The position numbers and the translations under genes are program-made. Shown piece by piece: positions 1 to 7,145 of a stretch of DNA of 64,000 nucleotides. Source of the stretch: Sphingomonas sp. PP-F2F-A104-K0414 (GTDB lineage Bacteria > Pseudomonadota > Alphaproteobacteria > Sphingomonadales > Sphingomonadaceae); contig NZ_SLYD01000003.1 in assembly GCF_004340945.1 (NCBI RefSeq), positions 1-64,000 on the forward strand. The letters run 5' to 3'. Every line of letters starts with the position of its first letter. Positions within the stretch are counted from its first letter, which is position 1. The notes under the pieces were generated by a model that saw nothing but the letters and a program-made list of their open reading frames with translations, did no database searches and was not told the origin of the DNA.

Positions 1-74
1 GTGTCGCCGACGCCATTCAGTTCGCTGATCTTGGTCGTGTAGGCGTCAAACTTGAGACGGGTTTCGTTGCGCAT
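1..74 (-). CDS. Phage major capsid protein, P2 gpN family (N-terminal fragment)
   Basis: The reverse strand from 74 encodes MRNETRLKFDAYTTKISELN and runs off the window edge. The opening M-R-N-x-T-R-x-x-F is typical of the P2 family major capsid protein, which builds the icosahedral head and is trimmed by the gpO protease. An AGGAG Shine-Dalgarno sequence lies about 8 bases upstream. It directly follows the scaffold gene on the same strand, which is the P2 order O-N. Only about 24 codons are visible, so the family call depends on the start motif plus gene order. Confidence 0.75.
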   Translation of the reverse strand, partial: MRNETRLKFDAYTTKISELNGVGD

Positions 75-125
75 GGGGGCGGCTCCTGGGCGAATTTCGG
101 TCGGGTCGAAGGGGGTGGCTGCTTG

Positions 126-938
126 TCAGCAGTCCGTGGTGGGCTCGCCGGTGCCGCCATTGGCGGCCGTGCGGCTGAAGTCCTTTTCGGGCGTGGCTTC
201 GAGCTTGGCCTGCAGCGTCGCGAACTGGCCCTGCAGCTCGGCATGGGCGTCGGTGATCGGCTTGATTGCAGCGGCGAGCGTGGTTGCCATTGTGTCACCC
301 ATGGCGACCGCAAAGGCGGCGAGATCATTGTCGTTCGCCGGCTTCTGCTTCGGCTCGGTCTTTGGCTTCTCGGGCTCGCCGGCCTTGAACATGCCCCCGA
401 GGTTGGCGAATCCTGCCTTGATCGCGTCTGCGATACTGGTCGGCTCAACCTCAAATTCGAACGTGACGGCATCTGCCGAGGCGGCGAACACGGTGCCCGG
501 CGCGGAGCGCGAGAATTGCAAACGCTGCGTGCCGATTGACGCTGGCTTGTCGGTGAAGGCGAGACCGATCAGGCCGACCTTGTCGGTGCCCGCATAGCTC
601 GGCGTCAGCTCAACCGAGGGGTATGGCTTCTGATCGGCCTTCACGAGCGCGACGAGCTGGTCGTTGCCCTCGACCTGGCAGTAGAGCGCCTTACGCTTCT
701 CGACCTTGCCGTTGATCGTGAAATCGTCGTCCTGCACCTTCACCGCGACGACATCGCCGTAACCGTTGAACGGGGGCTCGGGGCTGTAGCCGGCAAGATG
801 CTCGACATTGATGCGCGGGCTGTAGGTGTCAGCGTTGAACGTCGAGACGACCTGATCGATCATCTCGTCGGTGATGACGCGACCGTCGCTGATCGTCGCG
901 CCGGATACGAATGCGCGGAAGAACTTGCTCTTGGCCAT
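126..938 (-). CDS. Phage capsid scaffolding protein/protease, P2 gpO family
   Basis: A 270-aa protein of the GPO family, which scaffolds P2-type procapsid assembly and cleaves itself and the capsid protein. Residues of a serine-protease triad are in the expected places: D18 in ISDGR, H47 in NVEHL and S108 in PYPSVEL, close to the P2 positions (about 19, 48, 107). The C-terminal half (about 150-270) is charged, low in complexity and likely helical, fitting the scaffold region. It is transcribed away from the terminase gene across a divergent promoter region and toward the capsid gene, exactly as in P2. Its base composition matches the host, so the phage is adapted to high-GC hosts. Confidence 0.9.
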   Translation of the reverse strand: MAKSKFFRAFVSGATISDGRVITDEMIDQVVSTFNADTYSPRINVEHLAGYSPEPPFNGYGDVVAVKVQDDDFTINGKVEKRKALYCQVEGNDQLVALVKADQKPYPSVELTPSYAGTDKVGLIGLAFTDKPASIGTQRLQFSRSAPGTVFAASADAVTFEFEVEPTSIADAIKAGFANLGGMFKAGEPEKPKTEPKQKPANDNDLAAFAVAMGDTMATTLAAAIKPITDAHAELQGQFATLQAKLEATPEKDFSRTAANGGTGEPTTDC

Positions 939-1112
939 GGCGGTCGGTCCCTCGGGGTTCGGTTCGGTCGGTGGGCCGCATCAGGCGGCGTCTGGAAGCC
1001 GCAAAGGGACCGAATGGGGGCATCATCTCAAGCGTGCGCAGGTGTGGGATCGCATTCCACACCCTAGACACGGTGCGGACGCCCCCGATCGCGCGGCAAG
1101 GTCCGCCGCGAC
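939..1112. promoter_or_regulatory. Divergent late-promoter region between O and P genes
   Basis: This 174-base gap separates the leftward O-N genes from the rightward P-Q genes, the place of the paired late promoters in P2. It holds a strong dyad (1041-1063, listed separately). Nearer the O gene lies a long-range inverted repeat, CGGTCCCT at 945-952 with AGGGACCG at 1005-1012, enclosing a small hairpin with GCGGC at 985-989 and GCCGC at 998-1002. The latter would fall in the 5' leader of the O transcript. No clear sigma70 boxes are visible, as expected for activator-dependent late promoters. Confidence 0.5.
1041..1063. promoter_or_regulatory. Candidate late-activator operator (GGTGTGG-N9-CCACACC)
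   Basis: A perfect 7-bp dyad, GGTGTGG-N9-CCACACC, centred at 1052. The terminase start is at 1113, so the centre is about 60 bases upstream of that start codon. P2 Ogr and P4 Delta activators bind a TGT-N12-ACA dyad near -55 of late promoters; this site contains TGT-N13-ACA, one base longer. The match of location and half-site suggests an Ogr-type site. This is inference; no ogr gene is in the window. Confidence 0.45.
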
Positions 1113-2933
1113 ATGGACAAGCTCCCCGCAGATACCGGCATGCCGTTGCCATCCTCGACGTTCCCGATTCCCGTGGACGTGCGTCGACAAGCGCGCAGTC
1201 TGTATTGGCAGCGCTGGGGCATCCCGCAGATCGCCGAGGAATTGCACCTCAACCCGAAGACGGTTCAAAGCTGGAAAGATCGGGACAAATGGGACGATGC
1301 GCCCTGCATCGCTAAAATCGAGGACCACCTCGAGGCGCGTCTGTGCGGCCTGATCGCGAAGGACAAGAAGACCGGCGGGGATCTGAAAGAGATCGACCTG
1401 CTCATGCGCGGCGTCGTCAGTGCCGCGCGCGTCCGCCGGTTCGAAGCGCCCGGCGGGCACGAGGGCGATCTCAACGAGAAGGTCGCCAACCGCAACGCCG
1501 GTGACCGCAAGGCGGGCAAGCCGAAAAACCACTTTACGACCGAACAGGTTGAGCAGCTCGAACAGATCTTCCATGACGAGCTGTTCGGCTATCAGGAGGA
1601 TTGGTGGGGCGCGAAGGATCAGCGCACCCGCATGATCCTCAAATCGCGTCAGATCGGCGCGACGTGGTATTTTGCCCGCGAAGCGCTGCTCGACGCGCTA
1701 CGCGGAGGCGGTAACCAGATCTTCCTGTCGGCGTCGAAGAACCAGGCGCACATCTTCCGCAACTACATCGTCCAGTTTGCCGCCCGCGTCGGCGTGAAGC
1801 TGCAGGGCGATCCGATCGTGCTGACGTCCGACACGATCCCCGAGGGCGAGCCCGCAGCCGAGCTGATCTTCCTCGGCACGAATGCGCGCACCGCGCAGGG
1901 CTATCACGGCAATTTCTACTTCGACGAGTTCTTCTGGACCTACGGGTTCGAGGAACTCAACAAGGTCGCCAGCGCGATGGCGATGCATAAGCGCTGGCGC
2001 CGCACGTATTTCTCGACGCCGTCGACGATCGCGCATCAGGCGCATCCGTACTGGACAGGCGAGCGGCGCAACCGGCGCGTCAAGAAAGAGGACCGGATCA
2101 AGATCGATGTCGAGCACGCGCGCCTTCAGGCGGGCGTGTTGTGCGAGGATCAGATCTGGCGGCAAATCGTCACGATCGAGGACGCCGCGGCGCGGGGCTG
2201 CGACCTGTTCAATATCGACGAGCTGCGCATCGAATATGCGCCCGACGAATTCGCCAACCTGCTCATGTGCGGCTTCGTCGACGACAGCCTGTCGGCGTTC
2301 AAATTCAACGAGCTCCAGCGCTGTGGTGTCGACGCCATGGTCGACTGGCCCGACGTCGACATGCTGGCGAAACGGCCGGTCGGCAACCGCGAGGTATGGG
2401 CGGGCTATGATCCGCAGGAAAGCGTCGACGGCGACAATGCGGCGCTAGTCATCGCGCTGCCGCCTGATGGCCCGACCGGCAAGTTCCGGCTGCTCGAGCG
2501 CCATCAGTTCAAGGGCGATTTTCAGGCGCAAGCCGAATTCGTGAAGGCCCGACTGGCGCGGTATAATTGCACGTATCTCGGCGTCGACAAGAAGGGCGTC
2601 GGCGCGGCGGTCTACCAGCTGCTGCGCGATGCCAAGGTGCGCGGCGTCGTCGCGATCGAATATTCGCTCGAGGTGAAGACCGGTCTGGTCATGAAGGCGC
2701 AGCACAGCTTCGCGCGCCAGCGCATCGAATACGACCGTGGGTGGATCGACCTCCAGTCGGCGTTCCTGTCGATCAAGAAGGCGCTGACCCAGAGCGGCAA
2801 GGCGGTGACGTTCAAGGCGAGCCGCAGCGAGTCCGTAGGGCACGCCGATCTCGCCTGGGCGGCGATGCACATTTTTATCAACGAACCCCTCGACGGTCAG
2901 GCGCGACCGAAGACCCGTATGGAGCTATTTTGA
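1113..2933 (+). CDS. Phage terminase large subunit (ATPase/nuclease), P2 gpP family
   Basis: A 606-aa terminase, close in length to P2 gpP (about 590). It packages DNA from cos sites into procapsids. Residues 17-60 form a helix-turn-helix (VRRQARSLYWQRWGIPQIAE region) typical of the gpP N terminus. The Walker A-like segment is KSRQIGAT at 177-184 and Walker B is FYFDEFFW with D271-E272. A C-terminal RNase H-like nuclease begins near GYDPQES with the acidic D. The stop overlaps the portal start (TGATG), suggesting coupling. The start at 1113 keeps the full DNA-binding domain, although no strong Shine-Dalgarno sequence is evident. Confidence 0.93.
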   Translation: MDKLPADTGMPLPSSTFPIPVDVRRQARSLYWQRWGIPQIAEELHLNPKTVQSWKDRDKWDDAPCIAKIEDHLEARLCGLIAKDKKTGGDLKEIDLLMRGVVSAARVRRFEAPGGHEGDLNEKVANRNAGDRKAGKPKNHFTTEQVEQLEQIFHDELFGYQEDWWGAKDQRTRMILKSRQIGATWYFAREALLDALRGGGNQIFLSASKNQAHIFRNYIVQFAARVGVKLQGDPIVLTSDTIPEGEPAAELIFLGTNARTAQGYHGNFYFDEFFWTYGFEELNKVASAMAMHKRWRRTYFSTPSTIAHQAHPYWTGERRNRRVKKEDRIKIDVEHARLQAGVLCEDQIWRQIVTIEDAAARGCDLFNIDELRIEYAPDEFANLLMCGFVDDSLSAFKFNELQRCGVDAMVDWPDVDMLAKRPVGNREVWAGYDPQESVDGDNAALVIALPPDGPTGKFRLLERHQFKGDFQAQAEFVKARLARYNCTYLGVDKKGVGAAVYQLLRDAKVRGVVAIEYSLEVKTGLVMKAQHSFARQRIEYDRGWIDLQSAFLSIKKALTQSGKAVTFKASRSESVGHADLAWAAMHIFINEPLDGQARPKTRMELF

Positions 2934-3967
2934 TGAACCAGCTGCCCGCCTTCGGCGCGAACACGCCCGCGCAAACGAGCCGGGCGACCGCGTTTTCGTT
3001 CGGCGATCCCGAGCCGGTGCTGAACCGCCGCGAGATCATGGACATGGTCGAGTGCTACAAGACCGACCGTTGGTACGAGCCGCCCCTGTCGCTGGACGGC
3101 CTCGCGCGGGCGTTCCGCGTATCGCCACATCATAGCTCGGCGATCATGCTGAAGCGCAACCTGCTGGTCGCGTCGTTCGATCCAGTCACGCGCGGGGCGT
3201 CGACGGTGCCGGTGCTGTCGCGCTCGGCGTTCGGTCGCGCGGTGCAGGACTATCTGGTCTTCGGCAACGCCTATGTCGAGCGGCGCGACAACGTGATTGG
3301 CGGGGTGCTTCGGCTCGACCACTGTCTCGCCAAATACACGCGCCGCGGGATCGTAGCCGGCGAGTTTTTCTGGTCGCCGGGGCTCGCGGCGGCGACCGCA
3401 TTCAAGCCGGGCAGCGTTATCCAGATCATGCAGCCGGACATCAATCAGGAGATCTACGGCGTGCCCGAATATCTCAGCGCCCTGCAGTCGGCGCTGCTGA
3501 ATGAGGCGGCGACGCTGTTCCGGCGTCGCTATTATCTGAACGGCAGTCACGCCGGGTATATCCTCTACGCCACCGGCGACATCGACGAGAACGACACCGA
3601 CGAGCTGCGCGATGCGCTGAAGAATTCGAAGGGGCCGGGCAATTTCAAAAACCTGTTCGTCCACGCGCCGGGTGGCAAGGAGGGCAGCATCAAGATCCTG
3701 CCGATCGCCGAGGTGGGCGCGAAGGACGAGTTCCTCGGGATCAAGAACGCGACCCGCGACGACGTGCTGGCGGCGCACCGTACCCCGCCGTCCGTGTTGG
3801 GTATCGTGCCGGCGCAAGGCTCGCAGCTCGGCAAGATCAGCGAGGCGGTCGACATGTTCTTCGAGCTGGAGATCCTGCCGCTGCAGATGGCGTTCCTCGA
3901 GATCAATGACCGCGTGGGCTTCGAAGCCGTCCGGTTCAATCCGCGGGCCCTCGCGCCCGCTAAATAG
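2933..3967 (+). CDS. Phage portal protein, P2 gpQ family
   Basis: A 344-aa portal protein, the same length as P2 gpQ. It forms the ring at the capsid vertex through which DNA enters and to which the tail joins. The start ATG at 2933 overlaps the terminase stop as TGATG, and the new N terminus MNQLPAFGANT fits the family; an in-frame opening further upstream is only terminase DNA read in another frame. Typical family segments are visible: AFSFGDPEPVLNRRE near the N terminus, LVFGNAYVERR, a conserved GVPEYLSALQSALLNE helix, and HRTPPSVLGIVP toward the C terminus. Confidence 0.93.
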   Translation: MNQLPAFGANTPAQTSRATAFSFGDPEPVLNRREIMDMVECYKTDRWYEPPLSLDGLARAFRVSPHHSSAIMLKRNLLVASFDPVTRGASTVPVLSRSAFGRAVQDYLVFGNAYVERRDNVIGGVLRLDHCLAKYTRRGIVAGEFFWSPGLAAATAFKPGSVIQIMQPDINQEIYGVPEYLSALQSALLNEAATLFRRRYYLNGSHAGYILYATGDIDENDTDELRDALKNSKGPGNFKNLFVHAPGGKEGSIKILPIAEVGAKDEFLGIKNATRDDVLAAHRTPPSVLGIVPAQGSQLGKISEAVDMFFELEILPLQMAFLEINDRVGFEAVRFNPRALAPAK

Positions 3968-4040
3968 CTTTCGCGTCCGGCATAGCCGGGCGGGGGATGT
4001 CGGGGGCCAGCCCGGCAAACCAACGAGGTTCACTCTCGCC

Positions 4041-4118
4041 ATGACTAACGGCCATCGGCCATCCCGCACCCTGCCGATTCGCAGGGTACGGGTCTTATGC
4101 AGCGAGAACGAAAAGTGA
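4041..4118 (+). CDS. Possible short leader ORF before the methylase
   Basis: A 25-codon ORF starting ATG at 4041 whose TGA (4116-4118) overlaps an in-frame GTG of the methylase (4115) as GTGA. That overlap is the usual sign of translational coupling. The peptide is basic in its middle and has no recognisable domain. The upstream GAGG is about 13 bases away, so initiation would be weak. It may simply be the untranslated leader of the methylase; I list it because the exact GTGA overlap could decide the methylase start. Confidence 0.2.
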   Translation: MTNGHRPSRTLPIRRVRVLCSENEK

Positions 4119-4921
4119 ACACCCTGAATCTTGTTCAGCCCGTCGCACCCGCGGCGGGCTATATTGGCGGCAAGCGTAATCTGGCCTCGCGGCTGGTAAC
4201 GATGATCGAGCGCGTCGATCACGACGGCTATGCCGAGCCCTTTGTCGGCATGGGCGGAATTTTCCTGCGACGCCGATCGCGACCCAAGGTCGAAGTGATC
4301 AACGACGTGTCGGGCGATGTCGTCACGTTCTTCCGGGTCCTCCAGCGGCACTATCCGTACATGATCGACATGCTGCGGTTCCGCGTCGCGGCCCGCGCCG
4401 AGTTCGAACGGTTGAAGGCGACGCCGCCCGAGACGTTGACCGACCTCGAGCGTGCATGCCGTTTCCTTTATCTGCAGCGCCTGGCATTCGGCGGACGGGT
4501 CAGCGGTCGGACATTCGGCGTTAGCACCACGACCGGCGCTCGCTTCAACGTCGCCAAGCTGGAGCCGATGCTCGCGGACATTCACGAGCGTCTGGCTGGC
4601 GTGATGATCGAGCAGCTCAGTTATGCCGACTTCATCCGGCGCTACGATCGCGCCGGTATGCTGTTCTATCTCGATCCTCCCTACTGGGGTTGCGAGAAGG
4701 ACTATGGTCAGGACGTATTCGGCCGGGCCGACTTCGACCAGCTCGCCGCGCAGCTCGCCGGCATCAAGGGCAAGTTTCTGTTGTCGATCAACGATACGCC
4801 CGGTGTCCGCGAGACATTCGCCGGCTTTCACACGATTGAGGCCGATACCACGTACACCGTTGGCGCAGGGCCGGCTATGAAAGTCGGCGAGTTGATCGTC
4901 TCCAATTTCGAAATAAAATAA
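4097..4921 (+). CDS. DNA adenine methylase (Dam-like, D12 class)
   Basis: An N6-adenine DNA methyltransferase of the alpha (Dam/D12) class. Motif X-like GGKRNLA and the SAM-binding motif I (AEPFVGMGG) lie near the N terminus, and the catalytic DPPY is at 193-196, followed by YWGCEKDYG. At 274 aa it matches the family length. No restriction endonuclease is adjacent, so it is an orphan phage-type methylase that may mask phage DNA from host restriction or alter packaging or regulation. Two starts are possible: ATG 4097, or GTG 4115 overlapping the stop of a short upstream ORF; both keep the SAM motif. It directly follows the portal gene on the same strand. Confidence 0.9.
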   Translation: MQRERKVNTLNLVQPVAPAAGYIGGKRNLASRLVTMIERVDHDGYAEPFVGMGGIFLRRRSRPKVEVINDVSGDVVTFFRVLQRHYPYMIDMLRFRVAARAEFERLKATPPETLTDLERACRFLYLQRLAFGGRVSGRTFGVSTTTGARFNVAKLEPMLADIHERLAGVMIEQLSYADFIRRYDRAGMLFYLDPPYWGCEKDYGQDVFGRADFDQLAAQLAGIKGKFLLSINDTPGVRETFAGFHTIEADTTYTVGAGPAMKVGELIVSNFEIK

Positions 4922-4937
4922 TTATCGCCCGGTGCCG

Positions 4938-4967
4938 AGATTTCGTCCCGTAGTACTGACGAAATCT
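4938..4967. terminator. Perfect 10-bp hairpin after the methylase gene
   Basis: AGATTTCGTC (4938-4947) pairs perfectly with GACGAAATCT (4958-4967) around a 10-base loop. It starts 17 bases after the methylase stop. No T-run follows on either strand, so it may be a terminator of a non-canonical kind or an operator for the next gene, which starts about 95 bases downstream. Base composition changes sharply here from phage-like GC-rich to AT-rich cargo. Confidence 0.45.
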
Positions 4968-5062
4968 GGTGAGGAATGGGCCTCGATCAACTGTATGCAC
5001 AGCTAGGCTATGCCGGCAAAAAAACGACCGTCGTAAATTAAAACAGAAAGGCGAGTATCTGT

Positions 5063-6202
5063 ATGGAGGATGGTATTCATGTGGTGCGTCAATCTGACAT
5101 GCCCCCGCAGATCCAAAGTTATAAAGAATTTACAAGTTTAAGCGGAGGTATATTTGCAAAGGACGACCTAGATCAACGTATAAAGCTGTACGCCACGTTT
5201 TTTGCGGAAGACGGGTCAATTGCGGGACTAAAATTTGATATTGCCCATGTGCAATCCATATTTATGAATATGTCGCTATTGGCTGAAAAATCCATGGTTT
5301 TGACGGAAAAAATTCCATCTGCCAGTCAAATATTGTTCACCTTCGATACTGCGGGATTTTTAGCCACAAATACCGGATTGGGCGGCGGTGGTGCTTGTAT
5401 GCTCCAATTTTTTTCCCCCTTTGGTATGATAGCACAAACCGTACTGGGTCCCGGCGCTGTGGCTAATCTGACCGGCACTCTTCAATCGTTTCTCGCGACG
5501 CTCCCAAACCCCCCACAGGTTAATCGATTTGAGAAAAACATTGAAGGTCTAACGACGCCCGGTAGCGGCAGTGCCGGATCTAGCAGTGTCGAGTATTTTG
5601 GCGAACATTACCCTCGAAATGTAGTTGAAGCATTAGGTATCCTGACGATCCGATCCAACCTGCTAGATCGTAGTCTCTTTGAATTGTTCAAAACCCTCTG
5701 CACCGATAATTTTGATTATGAGCAAGAGTTCTATTCGATAATCAATATCGACCGACGATTTATCAATGTTTTAGCGTTAGCCCAAAAAAGTGAATTACCG
5801 GAAGATGTGTTGGCTTCAGTCAAGAAGGCGATCAAAAAGGGGCGGCGTGTTTGCAGTAGGAGGAACGCAATAGTTCATGCCGACTGGGAGTTTCACGAGG
5901 GTGTTTTGAAAGCTGAACGGAGAATGCCAGATGCCGTAACTAAGTCGGCAGTTGGCGTAACGGCGAGTGATATAAATTCCCTATCTGCCGAATACATGTT
6001 GGCATCAACGGCATTGCTGGGAGCTGCGGGAGCTATTAAGCCGGCCGATGGTGCCGGCTATTCTCTCAGAACGGTGGTTCCTTCGAACATGGAGGATGCT
6101 CTGAAAGCGGTTTTCGATCCGCTCCAATCCGAGGCTGACCGCCGGAAACGCGAATTCGGTTGGACAATAGCCGCAGATGACGATGCCGAACAACCGAGCT
6201 AG
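5063..6202 (+). CDS. Unknown protein with HEPN-like RNxxxH motif; AT-rich prophage cargo
   Basis: A 379-aa protein I cannot assign to a named family. It is strikingly AT-richer than its phage neighbours, with frequent TTA, ATA and AGA codons, which indicates separate acquisition. Residues about 190-300 look all-helical and include RRNAIVHADW, with R267-N-A-I-V-H272. This is the Rx4H arrangement with a polar residue after R, as in HEPN ribonucleases, many of which act in abortive infection and toxin systems. A glycine-rich segment (about 107-112) and a GSGSAGSSS linker (about 173-181) divide an N-terminal region from the helical part. AAAGGCGAG upstream supports the 5063 start. It sits between the phage methylase and the cos candidate, in cargo territory. 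No partner antitoxin is adjacent. HEPN membership is inference from one motif and predicted helices. Confidence 0.6.
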   Translation: MEDGIHVVRQSDMPPQIQSYKEFTSLSGGIFAKDDLDQRIKLYATFFAEDGSIAGLKFDIAHVQSIFMNMSLLAEKSMVLTEKIPSASQILFTFDTAGFLATNTGLGGGGACMLQFFSPFGMIAQTVLGPGAVANLTGTLQSFLATLPNPPQVNRFEKNIEGLTTPGSGSAGSSSVEYFGEHYPRNVVEALGILTIRSNLLDRSLFELFKTLCTDNFDYEQEFYSIINIDRRFINVLALAQKSELPEDVLASVKKAIKKGRRVCSRRNAIVHADWEFHEGVLKAERRMPDAVTKSAVGVTASDINSLSAEYMLASTALLGAAGAIKPADGAGYSLRTVVPSNMEDALKAVFDPLQSEADRRKREFGWTIAADDDAEQPS

Positions 6203-6340
6203 ACAGCAGTGGTCCGATTTGTTCTGCCCAGATGCACGATTGCGAGATCTAACGGGCAGGTCAGCATGGCGGCGGGGTGGGGAAGGGGGGGGGTGCCGTG
6301 CGCGCCTCCGTGGCCGACAACGCCTTCTCAAGTTACTCAC

Positions 6341-6372
6341 CCAAATACCGCGCAAGAACCCCCGCCTCGCCC
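6341..6372 (-). other. Candidate phage cos site (P2-like cohesive-end sequence)
   Basis: The minus strand reads GGCGAGGCGGGG at 6371-6360, identical to the first 12 bases of the P2 cohesive end as I recall it (GGCGAGGCGGGGAAAGCAC), and continues GGTTCTTGCGCGG and TATTTGGG. In P2, reading this strand 5' to 3' leads toward Q, P, O and N; the same holds here, since the minus strand runs from this site toward the portal, terminase, scaffold and capsid genes. Sequence and orientation therefore agree with a cos site. The bases after the first 12 differ from P2, and two cargo genes lie between it and the portal. Confidence 0.45.
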
Positions 6373-6612
6373 GCGAGCTTTTTAGGTGGCTTTGGATGCA
6401 GTTCACTGCTCTGCTGCGGCCCGGCGAAAACCTAGCCTTTGTGGCCGCTTTCGAGCGCACCGGATGGATGCAGATTGCTGCACCTAGATGCAGATATTCG
6501 ACATTGCGTGGTGACGTCCGCGCTGCCGCCTTTCAGGGCATAAAATCGCGTCGGAATTGACCGAAGCTGTCGCGTTTTCTGACGACGCTCTCCCGTCAGG
6601 CCAGCTTACCAC

Positions 6613-6873
6613 GCGGGAAAACCCTAATCTCTCTAACCTCGGCGGTATCTGTTGCCTAAGCGCCTGCGATTGCGCGAGTTTTCAATTAGCGTCCGACCCT
6701 AACCAAGCCTAACCTTTTCTCGCGAAAAACCTAATCCCATTGAAAACAAACGGCTTTTCTAACCGGGATAATCAGGGTCATTGGTTATGATCTGATTATA
6801 GTAATATTAGGGAAAAGATTAGGTCAAAAACCGCAGGAATCCGCCGATGTTAGGATGGTTAGGGTTTTCCCGC
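6613..6873. repeat. Symmetric CCTAA/TTAGG box array bounded by a 15-bp inverted repeat
   Basis: GCGGGAAAACCCTAA at 6613-6627 recurs as its exact reverse complement at 6859-6873. Between them the left half carries boxes in CTAA orientation (6622, 6633, 6655, 6697, 6707, 6730 and 6759; best copies CCCTAACC and GCCTAACC), and the right half carries boxes in TTAGG orientation (6807, 6819, 6850 and 6859). The centre (about 6765-6806) is AT-rich. This two-armed layout resembles clustered binding sites for one DNA-binding protein around an opening or regulated segment. Iteron origin, packaging recognition region, or operator array for the flanking genes are all possible. I know of no named element with this structure. 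Confidence 0.7.
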
Positions 6874-7022
6874 CCCCTACTTTATATTATGCAAGCGGCT
6901 CCCCTGTTCGTGCTTTCGGGTATGGAATGCCACTAGATCCCCGAGAAAGAATGCTCGTGAAGCTCGCCGTCGACGTCGCTCGTGAAGCGGCTGGCAGCGC
7001 GCGGCGATACCTCAACCGTTAG
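6855..7022 (+). CDS. Possible 55-aa protein overlapping the right arm of the array
   Basis: A 55-codon ORF starting ATG 6855 inside the last TTAGG box and ending TAG 7022. Its second half, from MPLDPRERMLVKLAVDVA (6927 onward), reads as a plausible amphipathic helix rich in A, R, V and E. An internal start at 6927 would give 31 residues. No clear Shine-Dalgarno sequence precedes either start. It could be a small regulator of the downstream ATPase-HNH pair, the tail of a degraded gene, or chance. No family recognised. Confidence 0.25.
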   Translation: MVRVFPPPTLYYASGSPVRAFGYGMPLDPRERMLVKLAVDVAREAAGSARRYLNR

Positions 7023-7145
7023 GTTGGCCTTGCGTCCTGACCCCGCACCGCCTGCGTGCTTTCTGGACACCTGGTTGCCTATGCCCTTGCGTTCGTTCAG
7101 TTCCAGGAAAAATACAGAACGCTGCCCTAAGTCAGGACATACTCA

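Larger units (their letters stand above)
6203..7145. other. Long stretch without a convincing gene; cos candidate and repeat array
   Basis: About 940 bases separate the HEPN-like gene from the ATPase gene. A frame open from 6177 to 6560 is arginine-rich, spans a run of nine G (6285-6293) and looks like non-coding DNA. The stretch contains a cos-like sequence (6341-6372), the CCTAA/TTAGG array (6613-6873), a short ORF (6855-7022) and a small hairpin CAACC-GTTA-GGTTG (about 7013-7026). Composition changes from GC-rich (6240-6600) to AT-rich (6660-6890). No tRNA or CRISPR structure is visible. Confidence 0.6.

Noticed and set aside
2897..4831. Long minus-strand open frame (644 codons) across portal and methylase
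   Set aside because: It is the antisense of the portal and methylase genes, rich in Arg, His and Asp with no domain, as expected for antisense frames in GC-rich DNA.
6177..6560. Plus-strand open frame after the HEPN-like gene
   Set aside because: Arginine-rich, crosses a nine-G run and the cos candidate, no ribosome site and no recognisable domain.
6613..6873. Telomere-like TTAGGG repeat
   Set aside because: The boxes are irregularly spaced and arranged in two opposing arms inside a bacterial accessory region; they are not a tandem telomere array.
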